Assembly (NCBI GenBank): GCA_964528595.1
Contig: CAZGTM010000005.1
Span: 1-64,000 of the forward strand
Origin: CAYFKJ01 sp964528595
GTDB taxonomy: Bacteria; Pseudomonadota; Alphaproteobacteria; UBA2966
DNA length: 64,000 bases
Direction of reading: 5' to 3'
A model generated the notes under the pieces. That model worked only from the letters and a program-made list of their open reading frames with translations. It did no database searches and was not told the origin of the DNA. Made by a program: the position numbers and the translations under genes. Shown piece by piece: positions 8,977 through 17,461 of the stretch (positions are counted from its first letter, which is position 1; each line of letters begins with the position of its first letter).

Positions 8977-9771
8977 ATGACAGACGAACACAAACCCCCG
9001 CTACGGCTTGCCGTGGTGCAATTCGACGCCGTGTGCGGTGATGTGGAACGCAACATCGCCAGCCATATCGGTTTGTTGGAGGAGGCCGCGGCCGCGGGTG
9101 CGGCCTTGACGATCTTTCCCGAGTTGTCCCTGACCGGGTACTGCGCCGGCCTGCTGGACCAGGACGTCAGCGCGCTCGCCATCGACCCGCAAGGCGACCG
9201 CATCGCAGACCTGCGCGGCGCTTGTACGCGGCTGAATATCATGGCCGTCGTGGGCGCCCCGGTGATGGCGGGAGACGGCTGCCATCTCGCCGCCATCGTC
9301 ATCGACCGCGCCGGCGGCATCGACCGGGTTTACCGCAAGATGTACCTCGACGAGGAGGAGCGGCGCTGGTTCGTGCGGGGCGGCCAGCCGGAACAGATCA
9401 GCCTCGACGGCTGGAAGCTGGGCATCGGCATTTGCTACGACAGCAGCTTCCCGGAACATGCCCGGAGCTACGCCCTAGCGGGCGCGGACGCCTACCTTTT
9501 GTCCGGGGCTTTTCCCAAGGGCCGCTCGGATTATCGGCGAACCATCTATTTTCCCGCCCGGTCCCTGGAAAACACCATGTATCTCGCCTTCTCAAACTAT
9601 GTCGGCGAGCACGGCGGCCTGGCTTACGGCGGCATGAGCGCCATTCACGGTCCCGACGGCCAATGCCTCAGCGACGCCGGACCAGCCGACGCCGGCATTG
9701 CCACGTTCGATCTGGACCACGAACACCTGCAGGAGACCCGCCGAAGCCTGCAGATGCTGCGGGACCGTTAG
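8977..9771 (+). CDS. Carbon-nitrogen hydrolase (nitrilase family)
   Basis: A 264-residue nitrilase-superfamily amidase. The Glu-Lys-Cys triad is visible in FPELSLTGYC, YRKMYLDEEE and GIGICYDSSFPE. The protein is short and lacks the extension of true nitrilases, so an omega-amidase or carbamoyl-type amidohydrolase is more likely. It follows the lactonase by 41 bp on the same strand. Its stop codon overlaps the stop of the convergent molybdopterin oxidoreductase gene (9768-9771). Substrate unknown. Confidence 0.87.
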   Translation: MTDEHKPPLRLAVVQFDAVCGDVERNIASHIGLLEEAAAAGAALTIFPELSLTGYCAGLLDQDVSALAIDPQGDRIADLRGACTRLNIMAVVGAPVMAGDGCHLAAIVIDRAGGIDRVYRKMYLDEEERRWFVRGGQPEQISLDGWKLGIGICYDSSFPEHARSYALAGADAYLLSGAFPKGRSDYRRTIYFPARSLENTMYLAFSNYVGEHGGLAYGGMSAIHGPDGQCLSDAGPADAGIATFDLDHEHLQETRRSLQMLRDR

Positions 9772-11981
9772 CCTTCGGGCGCGGGGACGACCTCGGCCAA
9801 CAACGCCTTGTAGACCGGAAAACCGGAAACGGCGTCGATGTTGTCCGGATCGGTCAGCTCGTTGACGTTGGCTTCCTGCCAGCTATCGGGACCAAGTGGT
9901 CCGCCGCCGCCCATGTTGACCTCGATGGCGCCGGGCACGATGTCCTCGTTGACCCGGGCCCAGAAGACCACCCGGCCGCGCGGCGTCTCGACGTAGACCC
10001 GGTCGCCGTCGACAATGCCACGCGCCACGGCGTCGCGGCGGTGCATGTGAACCAGCGGCTTCGGCTGCTTGGCCACCAGCGAGGGGATGTTGTGATGCTG
10101 TGATCGGAAAGCCGATTGAGTGCGGGCGCCTGAATTGAAGACCAGCGGGTAGCGCCGGGCCAGGTCCGGCGCCGCCAAGGGCCCTTCGGTGGGTTCGGTG
10201 TAGAAAGGCAAGGGATCGTAGCCGTTCGCGCGCAGCCATTCGGAGGTGATCTCGAACTTGCCGGTCTGGGTCGCGAAGCCGGGACTGCCGTCGGACCTCA
10301 GGTGGCCGCGCTGGTATTTGCGGTAGCCGCCGTCGGGCAGGTCGAAGGGCAGCCCGTGCGGGTGATCGCGCAAATCGTCAAGCGTGAACCCGGTTCCCTC
10401 CAACGCGGTCTCGACCATGCCCGCTTCGCTTTGCGGCCAGAGGTGCCCGTAGCCCAGGCGTTCTGCGAGCTCGGCGAAAATGCGGTAATCGCCCCGGGCC
10501 TCGCCCAGGGGTTCGATCAGGCGGGCGCGATGCTGCAGGTAACCGTCGTGGATCATGTACGATTCGCATTCGAACGGCGTGGCCGCCGGCAACAGCAGGT
10601 CGGCGTAGGCGGCGTCCGCAGTGGGGAAGCGGTTGACGACGGCGAGGAAATCGAGAGAGGCCAATGCCTTGCGCCAGGTCGCCGGATCGGGCCAGGCGGT
10701 GATGGCCGACGTGCCGCTGAGGATCATGCCGCGCAGGGGGTAGGGATCGCTTTCGAGAATGGCCTTGGGCAGGGCGCCGCCGTGCGCTTCGCGGCGCACC
10801 GCGTGGTAGAGCGGGTATTGTTCGGCGCCTAGGGCCGGGCGGGCATTGGCCGGCGGTTCGGTGTTACGGCCCTGAACCTGCGTCCGCTGCGGCATGCGGA
10901 AACACTTGCCGCCCGGCACGTCGAGATGTCCGGCCAGCGCCTGCATCGTCCAGATGGCGCGGATGGCCTGGATGCCGCTGTTGGAATATTCGAGACCGGT
11001 GTACATCAGCACCGAACAGCCCTTGGCCCGCCCCACCGAACGCGCCAGGTCGACGATGGCGGACGCCGGCACCCCGGTAATGGCGGCAGCGGCGTCCGGC
11101 GTGAATTGCCCGACATAGCGCTTGAGTTCGGTATACCCGTGCGTCCAGTTCTCGATGAACTCGTGGTCGAGATAATCCTCTTCGATCAGAACGTTGATGG
11201 CGGCCAGCGCCAGCGCACCGTCGGTCCCGGGGCGCACGCCGATCCATTCGGCGCCCAGCGCCTTGACCGTTTCGCTGCGCCGGTGATCGACGACGATGAT
11301 ACGGGCGCCGCGCGACTTGGCTTTCTTGAGCCGGCGCAGGTTGACGGGCGGTGAATCGGTGGCCGGGTTGCCGCCCCAGACGAGAATGAAATCGGCATTT
11401 TCCAAGTCCTCGTAGAGTTCCCGGATGTGGAGACCGAAACTGGCCTCCGGCGCGATCATGCCGTAGGAGACGTAGCACAGCGCGCCGACGCTGGTGGTGT
11501 TGGGCGAGCCGAAGGGGAAGAGTACCCCGTTGGCAGACGATTCGGAGGTTTGGCTCGGCGCGAACGCCTCGCACAGGCCGTATTCGAAGTTGCCCCGGCC
11601 GGTCGAAAGGCAGACCGCCTCCGGGCCGTGCCGGTCGGCGATCTCCGTCAGATTGTCGACCAGGATTTCGTAGGCCGCATCCCACGAGATGCGTTCGAAC
11701 TCGGCGCTTCCGCGGTCGCCAACGCGGCGTTGCGGATAGAGCAGGCGGTCGGGCGAATAGATGATCTCCGCCGCATGGGCGCCGCGCGGACAGACGTAAC
11801 CCAGCGGATGATCCTTGAGCGGCGTGAGGCGGTCGATCCGCTCGCCGTCAAAATGGACGTTGACCCCGCAACCGGCGGGGCACACCCCGCAGACGCCCGG
11901 TACGGTGCTTCGCCCGGCGTTTTCGGCGCCGGCCGTGACCTCATCCAAATCGGTACTCACTTCGACCTCATCAAAAACCAA
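9768..11981 (-). CDS. Molybdopterin-dependent oxidoreductase, catalytic subunit
   Basis: A 737-residue member of the DMSO-reductase superfamily. Cys31, Cys34, Cys38 and Cys64 form the N-terminal 4Fe-4S site (CGVCPAGC, then YVCPRG). The segment GSPNTTSVGALC places Cys169 where Psr/Phs-type enzymes carry the Mo ligand. The C-terminal cofactor domain includes NSGARTQSAFRSQHHN. No twin-arginine signal peptide is seen, so the mature enzyme appears cytoplasmic. It lies 34 bp downstream of a small CxxCH protein on the same strand, a possible electron partner but in the other compartment. No electron-transfer Fe-S subunit is adjacent. Substrate unknown. Confidence 0.87.
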   Translation of the reverse strand: MVFDEVEVSTDLDEVTAGAENAGRSTVPGVCGVCPAGCGVNVHFDGERIDRLTPLKDHPLGYVCPRGAHAAEIIYSPDRLLYPQRRVGDRGSAEFERISWDAAYEILVDNLTEIADRHGPEAVCLSTGRGNFEYGLCEAFAPSQTSESSANGVLFPFGSPNTTSVGALCYVSYGMIAPEASFGLHIRELYEDLENADFILVWGGNPATDSPPVNLRRLKKAKSRGARIIVVDHRRSETVKALGAEWIGVRPGTDGALALAAINVLIEEDYLDHEFIENWTHGYTELKRYVGQFTPDAAAAITGVPASAIVDLARSVGRAKGCSVLMYTGLEYSNSGIQAIRAIWTMQALAGHLDVPGGKCFRMPQRTQVQGRNTEPPANARPALGAEQYPLYHAVRREAHGGALPKAILESDPYPLRGMILSGTSAITAWPDPATWRKALASLDFLAVVNRFPTADAAYADLLLPAATPFECESYMIHDGYLQHRARLIEPLGEARGDYRIFAELAERLGYGHLWPQSEAGMVETALEGTGFTLDDLRDHPHGLPFDLPDGGYRKYQRGHLRSDGSPGFATQTGKFEITSEWLRANGYDPLPFYTEPTEGPLAAPDLARRYPLVFNSGARTQSAFRSQHHNIPSLVAKQPKPLVHMHRRDAVARGIVDGDRVYVETPRGRVVFWARVNEDIVPGAIEVNMGGGGPLGPDSWQEANVNELTDPDNIDAVSGFPVYKALLAEVVPAPEG

Positions 11982-12015
11982 TCGAGTTCCTGTTTAGCAC
12001 CGACAAATCCCAGTG

Positions 12016-12417
12016 TCAGTTGTTCCGGGCACCCTGGCTGATCCAGAATCTCAGCGTCCGCCGTTCGCACTTCGACAGCTGGCGGCGCTCGTGCGGCATC
12101 CAGATTGACTTATCGGTTTTGCGCTCGACCACGGCGATTAGATTACTGGTCAGGGCGCTGCGCGGGGTGACCACGGAGCCAAACTTCGTACCGGTCATGA
12201 GGCCCTTGTAGGAGCGCAGATCAAGACCGCTCTTTTCGTACCCCTCCCCGGCAGGCTGATGACATTCCACGCAGCGCAGCTCAAGGATCGGCAAGACATC
12301 CCCGGCAAAGCTGACGGTCTCTGCCGCAAGCGTAGCCGGGAACAAAAAAACAGCTGCAATCACCGTTCCGGTCGTCTTCCGGATCGGCTTCGAGAACAAG
12401 CCGTCGAAATTAATCAT
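12016..12417 (-). CDS. Small exported cytochrome c-like protein
   Basis: A 133-residue protein with an N-terminal hydrophobic segment ending in an LAAET-type cleavage region (signal peptide) and one heme-binding motif CVECH. Flanking text VLPILELRCVECHQPAGE and SGLDLRSYKGLMTG resembles the planctomycete-type cytochrome domain (PSCyt1). The ATG at 12417 is chosen because GGAGGG lies 4 nt upstream; an earlier ATG at 12438 lacks this. It is followed by the molybdopterin oxidoreductase gene on the same strand. A conserved distal Met ligand is not obvious. Confidence 0.75.
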   Translation of the reverse strand: MINFDGLFSKPIRKTTGTVIAAVFLFPATLAAETVSFAGDVLPILELRCVECHQPAGEGYEKSGLDLRSYKGLMTGTKFGSVVTPRSALTSNLIAVVERKTDKSIWMPHERRQLSKCERRTLRFWISQGARNN

Positions 12418-12797
12418 AACACCCTCCATTGATCCCATGTCGTCCAGATAGGGACGTCAGGCGTGACCAGCGGAGACGGTTTGTCGAATTGCGGTCGTAT
12501 TGTGCCTAAACGGATATTTCAGACACGCCAACCGTTTGGGGGACCGGCCCGAACGTGACATTACTTTTCCGCGGTCGGTATTGCCGTCAGTCCCACACCT
12601 TTAAAATACCTTGATTTTCCGATGAATGCGCCGCGTCAAATCGCCACAGAGGCAGGCACTGTATGTCTTGTCATGCAGCGCATGTCGGATGTTGGGGGCG
12701 GTACGACTTGACCAAAGTCATACTGCCGGCGGTCGGATTCTCCTTCCCTTAGGCCCTAAATTTCGAAGATAAAAGTGGCTCCGGCCCGGAGACGTCG
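12418..12797. other. Intergenic region between divergent transcription units
   Basis: About 380 bp separate the minus-strand cytochrome gene from the plus-strand old-yellow-enzyme gene. It should hold both promoters. TTGACC occurs at 12708-12713 on the plus strand but no good -10 follows at the right distance. Short open frames here lack ribosome sites and coding character. No RNA gene or repeat was recognised. Confidence 0.5.
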
Positions 12798-14231
12798 ATG
12801 AAAATATTCGAACCGCTCGATATCAACGGCATGGTGATCCCCAACCGCATCTACGTGCCGGCCATGGTGACGCGGTTGTCCGGCGAAGACGGCTTCGTCA
12901 ATCAGGACATCTCGGACCGCTATGCGCGTTACGGCGAAGGCGGCGCCGGGTTGATCGTCGTGGAAGCGATGGCCGTGCACAATTCCAACGCCGGACCCCT
13001 GCTGCGTATTAGCGACGACAGTTTCGTGCCGGGGCTGGCCGATCTGGTGAAAAGGGTCCACGACACGTCGGAGTCGAAGATCGTGCCCCAGATCATCCAT
13101 TTCCTGAAAATCGCCCGCTCGGGCTGGCGCCAGACCCTGGACATGCTGGAGCATGAACAGATCGACCTGATCGTCGAGCAATTCGGCGACGCCGTGGCGC
13201 GGGCCCGGGAGGCCGGTTTCGACGGCGCCGAACTCCATTCCGCCCACGCCTATACGCTGGCTTCGTTCATCTCGCGGCGCAATCCGCGCAAGGACGAGTA
13301 TGGCAAGACTCTGGAGGGACGTTTGCGCCTGATCGGCCGGGTGATGGACAACGTCAGGCGGAAGGTCGGTCCCGACTTCCCGGTCGGCGTCCGCATCAAT
13401 GCCGAGGAATTCATCCGCGGTGGCTACACCGTCAAGGAAGGCAAACTAATCGCCCTGCGCCACGCCCAACTGGGCTGTGATTACGTGTCGCTGTCGGTCG
13501 GCGGCAAGTTCGAGGACGCCGAACATCATCCGGGCGAGGTCCTGCATGCCTACACCGGATACTCCGGCGAACGGGCGATGCCAGACGTCTGGCACCCCGA
13601 CATGACCCATGTCCCCCTGGCGGCGGAGATCAAGGCCTTCATCAACGCCAAGGGCTACACCACGCCCGTTATCACGGCCGGTAAGATCCGCCAGCCCGAC
13701 GATGCCGAGCAGATCCTGATCGACGGCAAGGCCGACGTGCTGGGGATCGCGCGCCAGCTGCTGGCCGATCCGGACTGGCCGAACAAGGTCAAGCGGGGCG
13801 ATGTCGACCGCATCATCAAGTGCGATTACTGCAACGTCTGCAAGGCGCTCGACGGCGCGCACGAGAAGGTATTCTGTTTCCTCTGGAACAAAGGCGAAAT
13901 TCAGGCCCCGCCCGAAGCGGATGAAGGCGAGGCGCCGGCCTGGGGCGAGGCGGGCGGCGGATTGACCGTGGAACTCAAGGAGGGCGCCGCCCAACTCGCC
14001 TGGGACAAGGCCGAGGGCGCCTCGGGCTATGACGTTTACCGGGCCGACGACGACGGCGACGTGACCTGCGTCGAGGCCGCCAAGGTCAGGCGCTGGGCCG
14101 ACCGGACGATCATGGCCGGCATGCGCTATCGTTATTACGTGCGGGCCTACGATCAGGCCGGCCGCAGCAGTCCGCCCTCGAATACCGTGCTGTTCGAGCC
14201 TGAAATGCCCGACTACAGGGCCGCCGGGTAG
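12798..14231 (+). CDS. Old yellow enzyme-type flavoprotein with C-terminal fibronectin-III-like domain
   Basis: A 477-residue protein. Residues 1-345 form an NADH:flavin oxidoreductase TIM barrel, with ELHSAHAYTLASF and RRNPRKDEYG covering the usual substrate/FMN loop. Then comes a cysteine cluster CDYCNVC plus a fourth Cys 11 residues later, matching the 4Fe-4S site of trimethylamine dehydrogenase and 2,4-dienoyl-CoA reductase. Those relatives continue into FAD/NAD-binding domains; here residues about 390-470 instead read like a fibronectin type III fold (AQLAWDKAEGASGYDVYRA, YRYYVRAYDQAGRSSPPSN). The pyridine-nucleotide half is missing. The EntE-like ligase begins 6 bp downstream. Confidence 0.85.
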   Translation: MKIFEPLDINGMVIPNRIYVPAMVTRLSGEDGFVNQDISDRYARYGEGGAGLIVVEAMAVHNSNAGPLLRISDDSFVPGLADLVKRVHDTSESKIVPQIIHFLKIARSGWRQTLDMLEHEQIDLIVEQFGDAVARAREAGFDGAELHSAHAYTLASFISRRNPRKDEYGKTLEGRLRLIGRVMDNVRRKVGPDFPVGVRINAEEFIRGGYTVKEGKLIALRHAQLGCDYVSLSVGGKFEDAEHHPGEVLHAYTGYSGERAMPDVWHPDMTHVPLAAEIKAFINAKGYTTPVITAGKIRQPDDAEQILIDGKADVLGIARQLLADPDWPNKVKRGDVDRIIKCDYCNVCKALDGAHEKVFCFLWNKGEIQAPPEADEGEAPAWGEAGGGLTVELKEGAAQLAWDKAEGASGYDVYRADDDGDVTCVEAAKVRRWADRTIMAGMRYRYYVRAYDQAGRSSPPSNTVLFEPEMPDYRAAG

Positions 14232-14237
14232 GGCTTC

Positions 14238-15878
14238 ATGCTGGAGGGCTGCGTTCCCTGGCCTGACGACGTCGCCCGGCGTTACCGGGAGGCGGGTTAC
14301 TGGCAGGGCATCACCCTCGGCGACATGCTCGATGAGACGGTCGCGACCTGGGGCGACAGGACGGCGGTCGTGCACGGCGACGTTCGCCTCTCCTACGCGG
14401 AGCTCGCCGCCGCCGTCGACAGACTGGCCCTGGCGTTCCTGGAAGGCGGCCTCAAGGCGCTTGACCGAGTGATCTTCCAGTTACCCAATGTGCCCCTGTT
14501 CGTGACCGCCTTCTTCGCGCTGCAGAAGATCGGCGTCATTCCGGTCATGGCATTGAGAGCCCATCGGCTCAACGAGATCCGACATTTTGCCGGCCATGCC
14601 GGTGCCGTGGGCTACGTCATTCCCGATATCGTGCGTAGCGTGGACTACCGGGAGATGGCGAGGGAGTTATCCGCTGAACTCGATCACCTTACCCACGTCT
14701 TCGTGGCGGGCGAAGCCGGACCCGGACAGATCTCGATCGAAGACGGCAGCGGTGGGCCGCTCTCCCCTGACCAACGAACCCGCCTGTCGGCCCGCCGGCC
14801 CGATCCGGGCGAGGTCGCCCTGATGCTGCTGTCGGGCGGCACCACCGGGCTGCCCAAGCTGATCCCGCGAACCCACGACGATTATATCTACAACGCCAAG
14901 CAGTCCGCCCGGGCGCTGGGGTTCGGGCCCGGGACCACGTTCCTAATCCTGCTGCCCCTGGCGCACAACTACAATCTGGCCGCACCCGGCCTGCTCGGTG
15001 CGATCTCGCAGGGCGCCACGGTCGTTTTAAGCGACGACATCTCGGCCCAGGCCGTCTTTCCCCTGATCGAGCGCGAGAGCGTGAGCCATGTCGGCGCGGC
15101 GTTGCCGTTGATCGCAAGCTGGCTCAACGATCCGGCATCGGGCACCAGCGATCTGAGAACGCTGAAAACCATGTCCAACGGTGGCGCCCGGCTGCCCCGG
15201 CCCTTGCGCGAAGGTCTCGAGGAGAAGTTCGGCTGCACCTTCGTCGAGAGCTACGGCACATCGGAAGGCCTGATCAACCAGACGCGCCTCGACGATCCTG
15301 ACGAGGTCAGGTTCGAGAGCTCGGGACGGCCCATCTCGCCGGCCGACGAAATTAGGATCGTCGGCGAGGCGGGCCGGGAATTGCCGGACGGGGAGGTCGG
15401 CGAATTGCTGGTCCGCGGGCCCTATACCGTCCGCGGCTACTACCGTAACCCTGAGGCCGACGCCAAGGCATTCACCTCGGACGGTTACTACCGCATGGGC
15501 GATGATGTGCAGAAGAGCGCGGGCTCGCTCTATGCCTCGGGGCGCCAGGGCGATCAGATCAACCGGGGCGGCGAAAAGATCGATTGCGGGGAGGTCGAGG
15601 GCCACATCCACGCCCATCCGGCGGTCGACGGCGTCTGCATCGTCGCCATGCCCGATCAGATCTACGGCGAAAAGGCCTGCGCCTTCGTCACCCTCAAACA
15701 GGACGCCGAGCTTTCCCTGGAAGATATCAAAAGCTTTTTGATCGGCCGCAACATCGCCAAGTTCAAAATCCCAGAACGCCTGGAGGTGGTCGCGGAATTC
15801 CCCCTCAGCCCGGCCGGCAAGATCCTGCGCCGCGAATTGCGCCGGCACATCGAGGACACGTTAACGGCGGAGACCTAG
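14238..15878 (+). CDS. Aryl-acid adenylate-forming ligase (2,3-dihydroxybenzoate-AMP ligase-like)
   Basis: A 546-residue ANL-superfamily enzyme. The phosphate loop LLSGGTTGLPK, the aryl-binding AHNYNLAAPG, YGTSEGLINQTRLDD and the C-terminal lysine in SPAGKILRREL are all present. These match the EntE/DhbE branch that activates 2,3-dihydroxybenzoate or salicylate. No siderophore synthesis, carrier-protein or export genes are nearby, so use in aromatic acid catabolism via a CoA thioester is more likely here; that is inference. The start is translationally coupled to the preceding flavoprotein (6-bp gap, AGGG upstream). Confidence 0.83.
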   Translation: MLEGCVPWPDDVARRYREAGYWQGITLGDMLDETVATWGDRTAVVHGDVRLSYAELAAAVDRLALAFLEGGLKALDRVIFQLPNVPLFVTAFFALQKIGVIPVMALRAHRLNEIRHFAGHAGAVGYVIPDIVRSVDYREMARELSAELDHLTHVFVAGEAGPGQISIEDGSGGPLSPDQRTRLSARRPDPGEVALMLLSGGTTGLPKLIPRTHDDYIYNAKQSARALGFGPGTTFLILLPLAHNYNLAAPGLLGAISQGATVVLSDDISAQAVFPLIERESVSHVGAALPLIASWLNDPASGTSDLRTLKTMSNGGARLPRPLREGLEEKFGCTFVESYGTSEGLINQTRLDDPDEVRFESSGRPISPADEIRIVGEAGRELPDGEVGELLVRGPYTVRGYYRNPEADAKAFTSDGYYRMGDDVQKSAGSLYASGRQGDQINRGGEKIDCGEVEGHIHAHPAVDGVCIVAMPDQIYGEKACAFVTLKQDAELSLEDIKSFLIGRNIAKFKIPERLEVVAEFPLSPAGKILRRELRRHIEDTLTAET

Positions 15879-15970
15879 CCCGCCGTCATCACAGCCCGCC
15901 GTTTGTTCCGGCCCCAATTCGTCTTACCTGCTTTAGGTGACGCTTTTCAGGTCGAGCAAAGGGGACTGAT

Positions 15971-17350
15971 ATGGCCGAGAGGTATGACGCCATCGTCATC
16001 GGAACGGGGCAGGCCGGCCCGTCGCTGGCGCAGCGCATGACCGGCGAAGGCATGAAGGTGGCGATCATCGAACGCAAATTGTTCGGCGGTACCTGCGTTA
16101 ACGTCGGCTGCATTCCCACCAAGTCTCTGGTCGCCAGCGCGCGGGCCGCGCACATGGCGCGGCGCGGCGCCGAATTCGGTTTCAGCGTGGGTGGCGATGT
16201 CGAGGTCGACATGGCCGCGGTCAAGGCCCGCAAGGATGCCATCGTCAAGCAGTCCAACGACGGCGTCACCAACTGGCTCAGGAACATGGATAACCTGACC
16301 GTCATCGAAGGCCATGGCCGGCTTGAAAGCGCCAATTCGGTCAGCGTCAACGGCGAGACGCTGGAAGCCGACCGCATTGTGCTCAACGTGGGGGGGCGGG
16401 CCGTCGTGCCCGACATGCCCGGCGTCGGCGACGTCGATTATCTGATCAACACCAACATCATGGACGTCGATTACCTGCCGGAACATCTGGTCGTCATCGG
16501 CGGCAGTTATATCGGCCTCGAATTTGCCCAGATGTACCGCCGTTTCGGCAGCCGCGTCACGGTGGTCGAGATGGGACCGCGGCTGATCGGCCGCGAGGAC
16601 GAGGAAATCTCCGAAGCCGTCGCGGACATCCTGGCAGGCGAGGGCATCGACGTGCGCCTCAATTCGGACTGCATCGCCTTGGCCGCCCGCGACCGCCACG
16701 TTGCGGTCACAGCGAGTTGCGAGCCGGGGCCCGAGGAGATCGTCGGCAGCCACGTATTGCTGGCGGTCGGCCGCAAGCCCAACACCGACGACTTGGGTTT
16801 GGCGGCGGCGGGCGTCGAGACGGACGGGCGAGGTTACATCGTGGTCGATGATGAATTGCGCACCAACGTGCCCGGCATCTGGGCCATCGGCGACGTCAAC
16901 GGCCGCGGCGCCTTCACCCACACCTCCTTCAACGATTATGAAATCCTCGCCGCCAACATGTTCGACGATGACCCCCGGCGCGTCTCGGACCGCATCACGA
17001 CCTATGGCCTGTTCATCGATCCACCCCTGGGCCGCATCGGCATGACCGAGGCGCAGGTGCGCCAGTCGGGCCGCAATGCACTGGTCGGCAGGATGATGAT
17101 GGCGCGGGTGGGCCGCGCCCGCGAGCGCGGTGAAACCCAGGGGCTGATGAAGGTCCTGATCGATGCCGAAACGGAGCGCATCCTGGGGGCGGCGATCCTC
17201 GGCATCGGCGGCGACGAAGTCGTTCATTCGCTGCTCGACGCGATGTACGCCGACGCCCCCTACACGGTGATCCAGCGGGCCACCCACATCCACCCGACCG
17301 TCAGCGAGCTGATCCCGACCCTTCTCGGCAACCTTGAGCCCCTGAACTGA
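15971..17350 (+). CDS. FAD-dependent pyridine nucleotide-disulfide oxidoreductase (mercuric reductase-like)
   Basis: A 459-residue class I flavin disulfide reductase. It has an N-terminal FAD motif VIGTGQAGPS (9-18), the redox pair Cys42/Cys47 in GGTCVNVGCIPTKS, an NAD(P) motif VVIGGSYIGLEFAQ, and the C-terminal His-Glu pair in HIHPTVSE. The family includes MerA and lipoamide dehydrogenase; the N-terminal metal-binding domain and C-terminal vicinal cysteines of MerA are missing, so mercury reduction is unlikely. It may be a partner reductase for the neighbouring flavoprotein or a soluble transhydrogenase-like enzyme. Confidence 0.85.
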   Translation: MAERYDAIVIGTGQAGPSLAQRMTGEGMKVAIIERKLFGGTCVNVGCIPTKSLVASARAAHMARRGAEFGFSVGGDVEVDMAAVKARKDAIVKQSNDGVTNWLRNMDNLTVIEGHGRLESANSVSVNGETLEADRIVLNVGGRAVVPDMPGVGDVDYLINTNIMDVDYLPEHLVVIGGSYIGLEFAQMYRRFGSRVTVVEMGPRLIGREDEEISEAVADILAGEGIDVRLNSDCIALAARDRHVAVTASCEPGPEEIVGSHVLLAVGRKPNTDDLGLAAAGVETDGRGYIVVDDELRTNVPGIWAIGDVNGRGAFTHTSFNDYEILAANMFDDDPRRVSDRITTYGLFIDPPLGRIGMTEAQVRQSGRNALVGRMMMARVGRARERGETQGLMKVLIDAETERILGAAILGIGGDEVVHSLLDAMYADAPYTVIQRATHIHPTVSELIPTLLGNLEPLN

Positions 17351-17461
17351 TCGTTGCTTGCGAAACGACCTGCGCGTTGATGCTGTTGCCTTGGCCATCC
17401 AGCCGAACTACGATTTTCGCCGGTTTGGTCCACGACCGGGAACGCTTGGCGGAAGGTTTAG

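Noticed and set aside
12661..12750. Short frame containing Cys-His pairs upstream of the flavoprotein gene
   Set aside because: It lacks a ribosome site and a coherent sequence; the CHAAH-like text is accidental.
14238..15878. Start of a siderophore gene cluster
   Set aside because: Only an EntE-like ligase is present; no isochorismate, carrier-protein, NRPS or siderophore transport genes are in the window.
15971..17350. Mercury resistance gene (merA)
   Set aside because: The N-terminal metal-binding domain and C-terminal cysteine pair of MerA are missing, and no merR, merT or merP is nearby.
15947..17398. 483-codon minus-strand open frame opposite the flavin disulfide oxidoreductase
   Set aside because: It mirrors a protein with all catalytic motifs in place; the antisense translation has His/Asp/Val-rich low-information composition.
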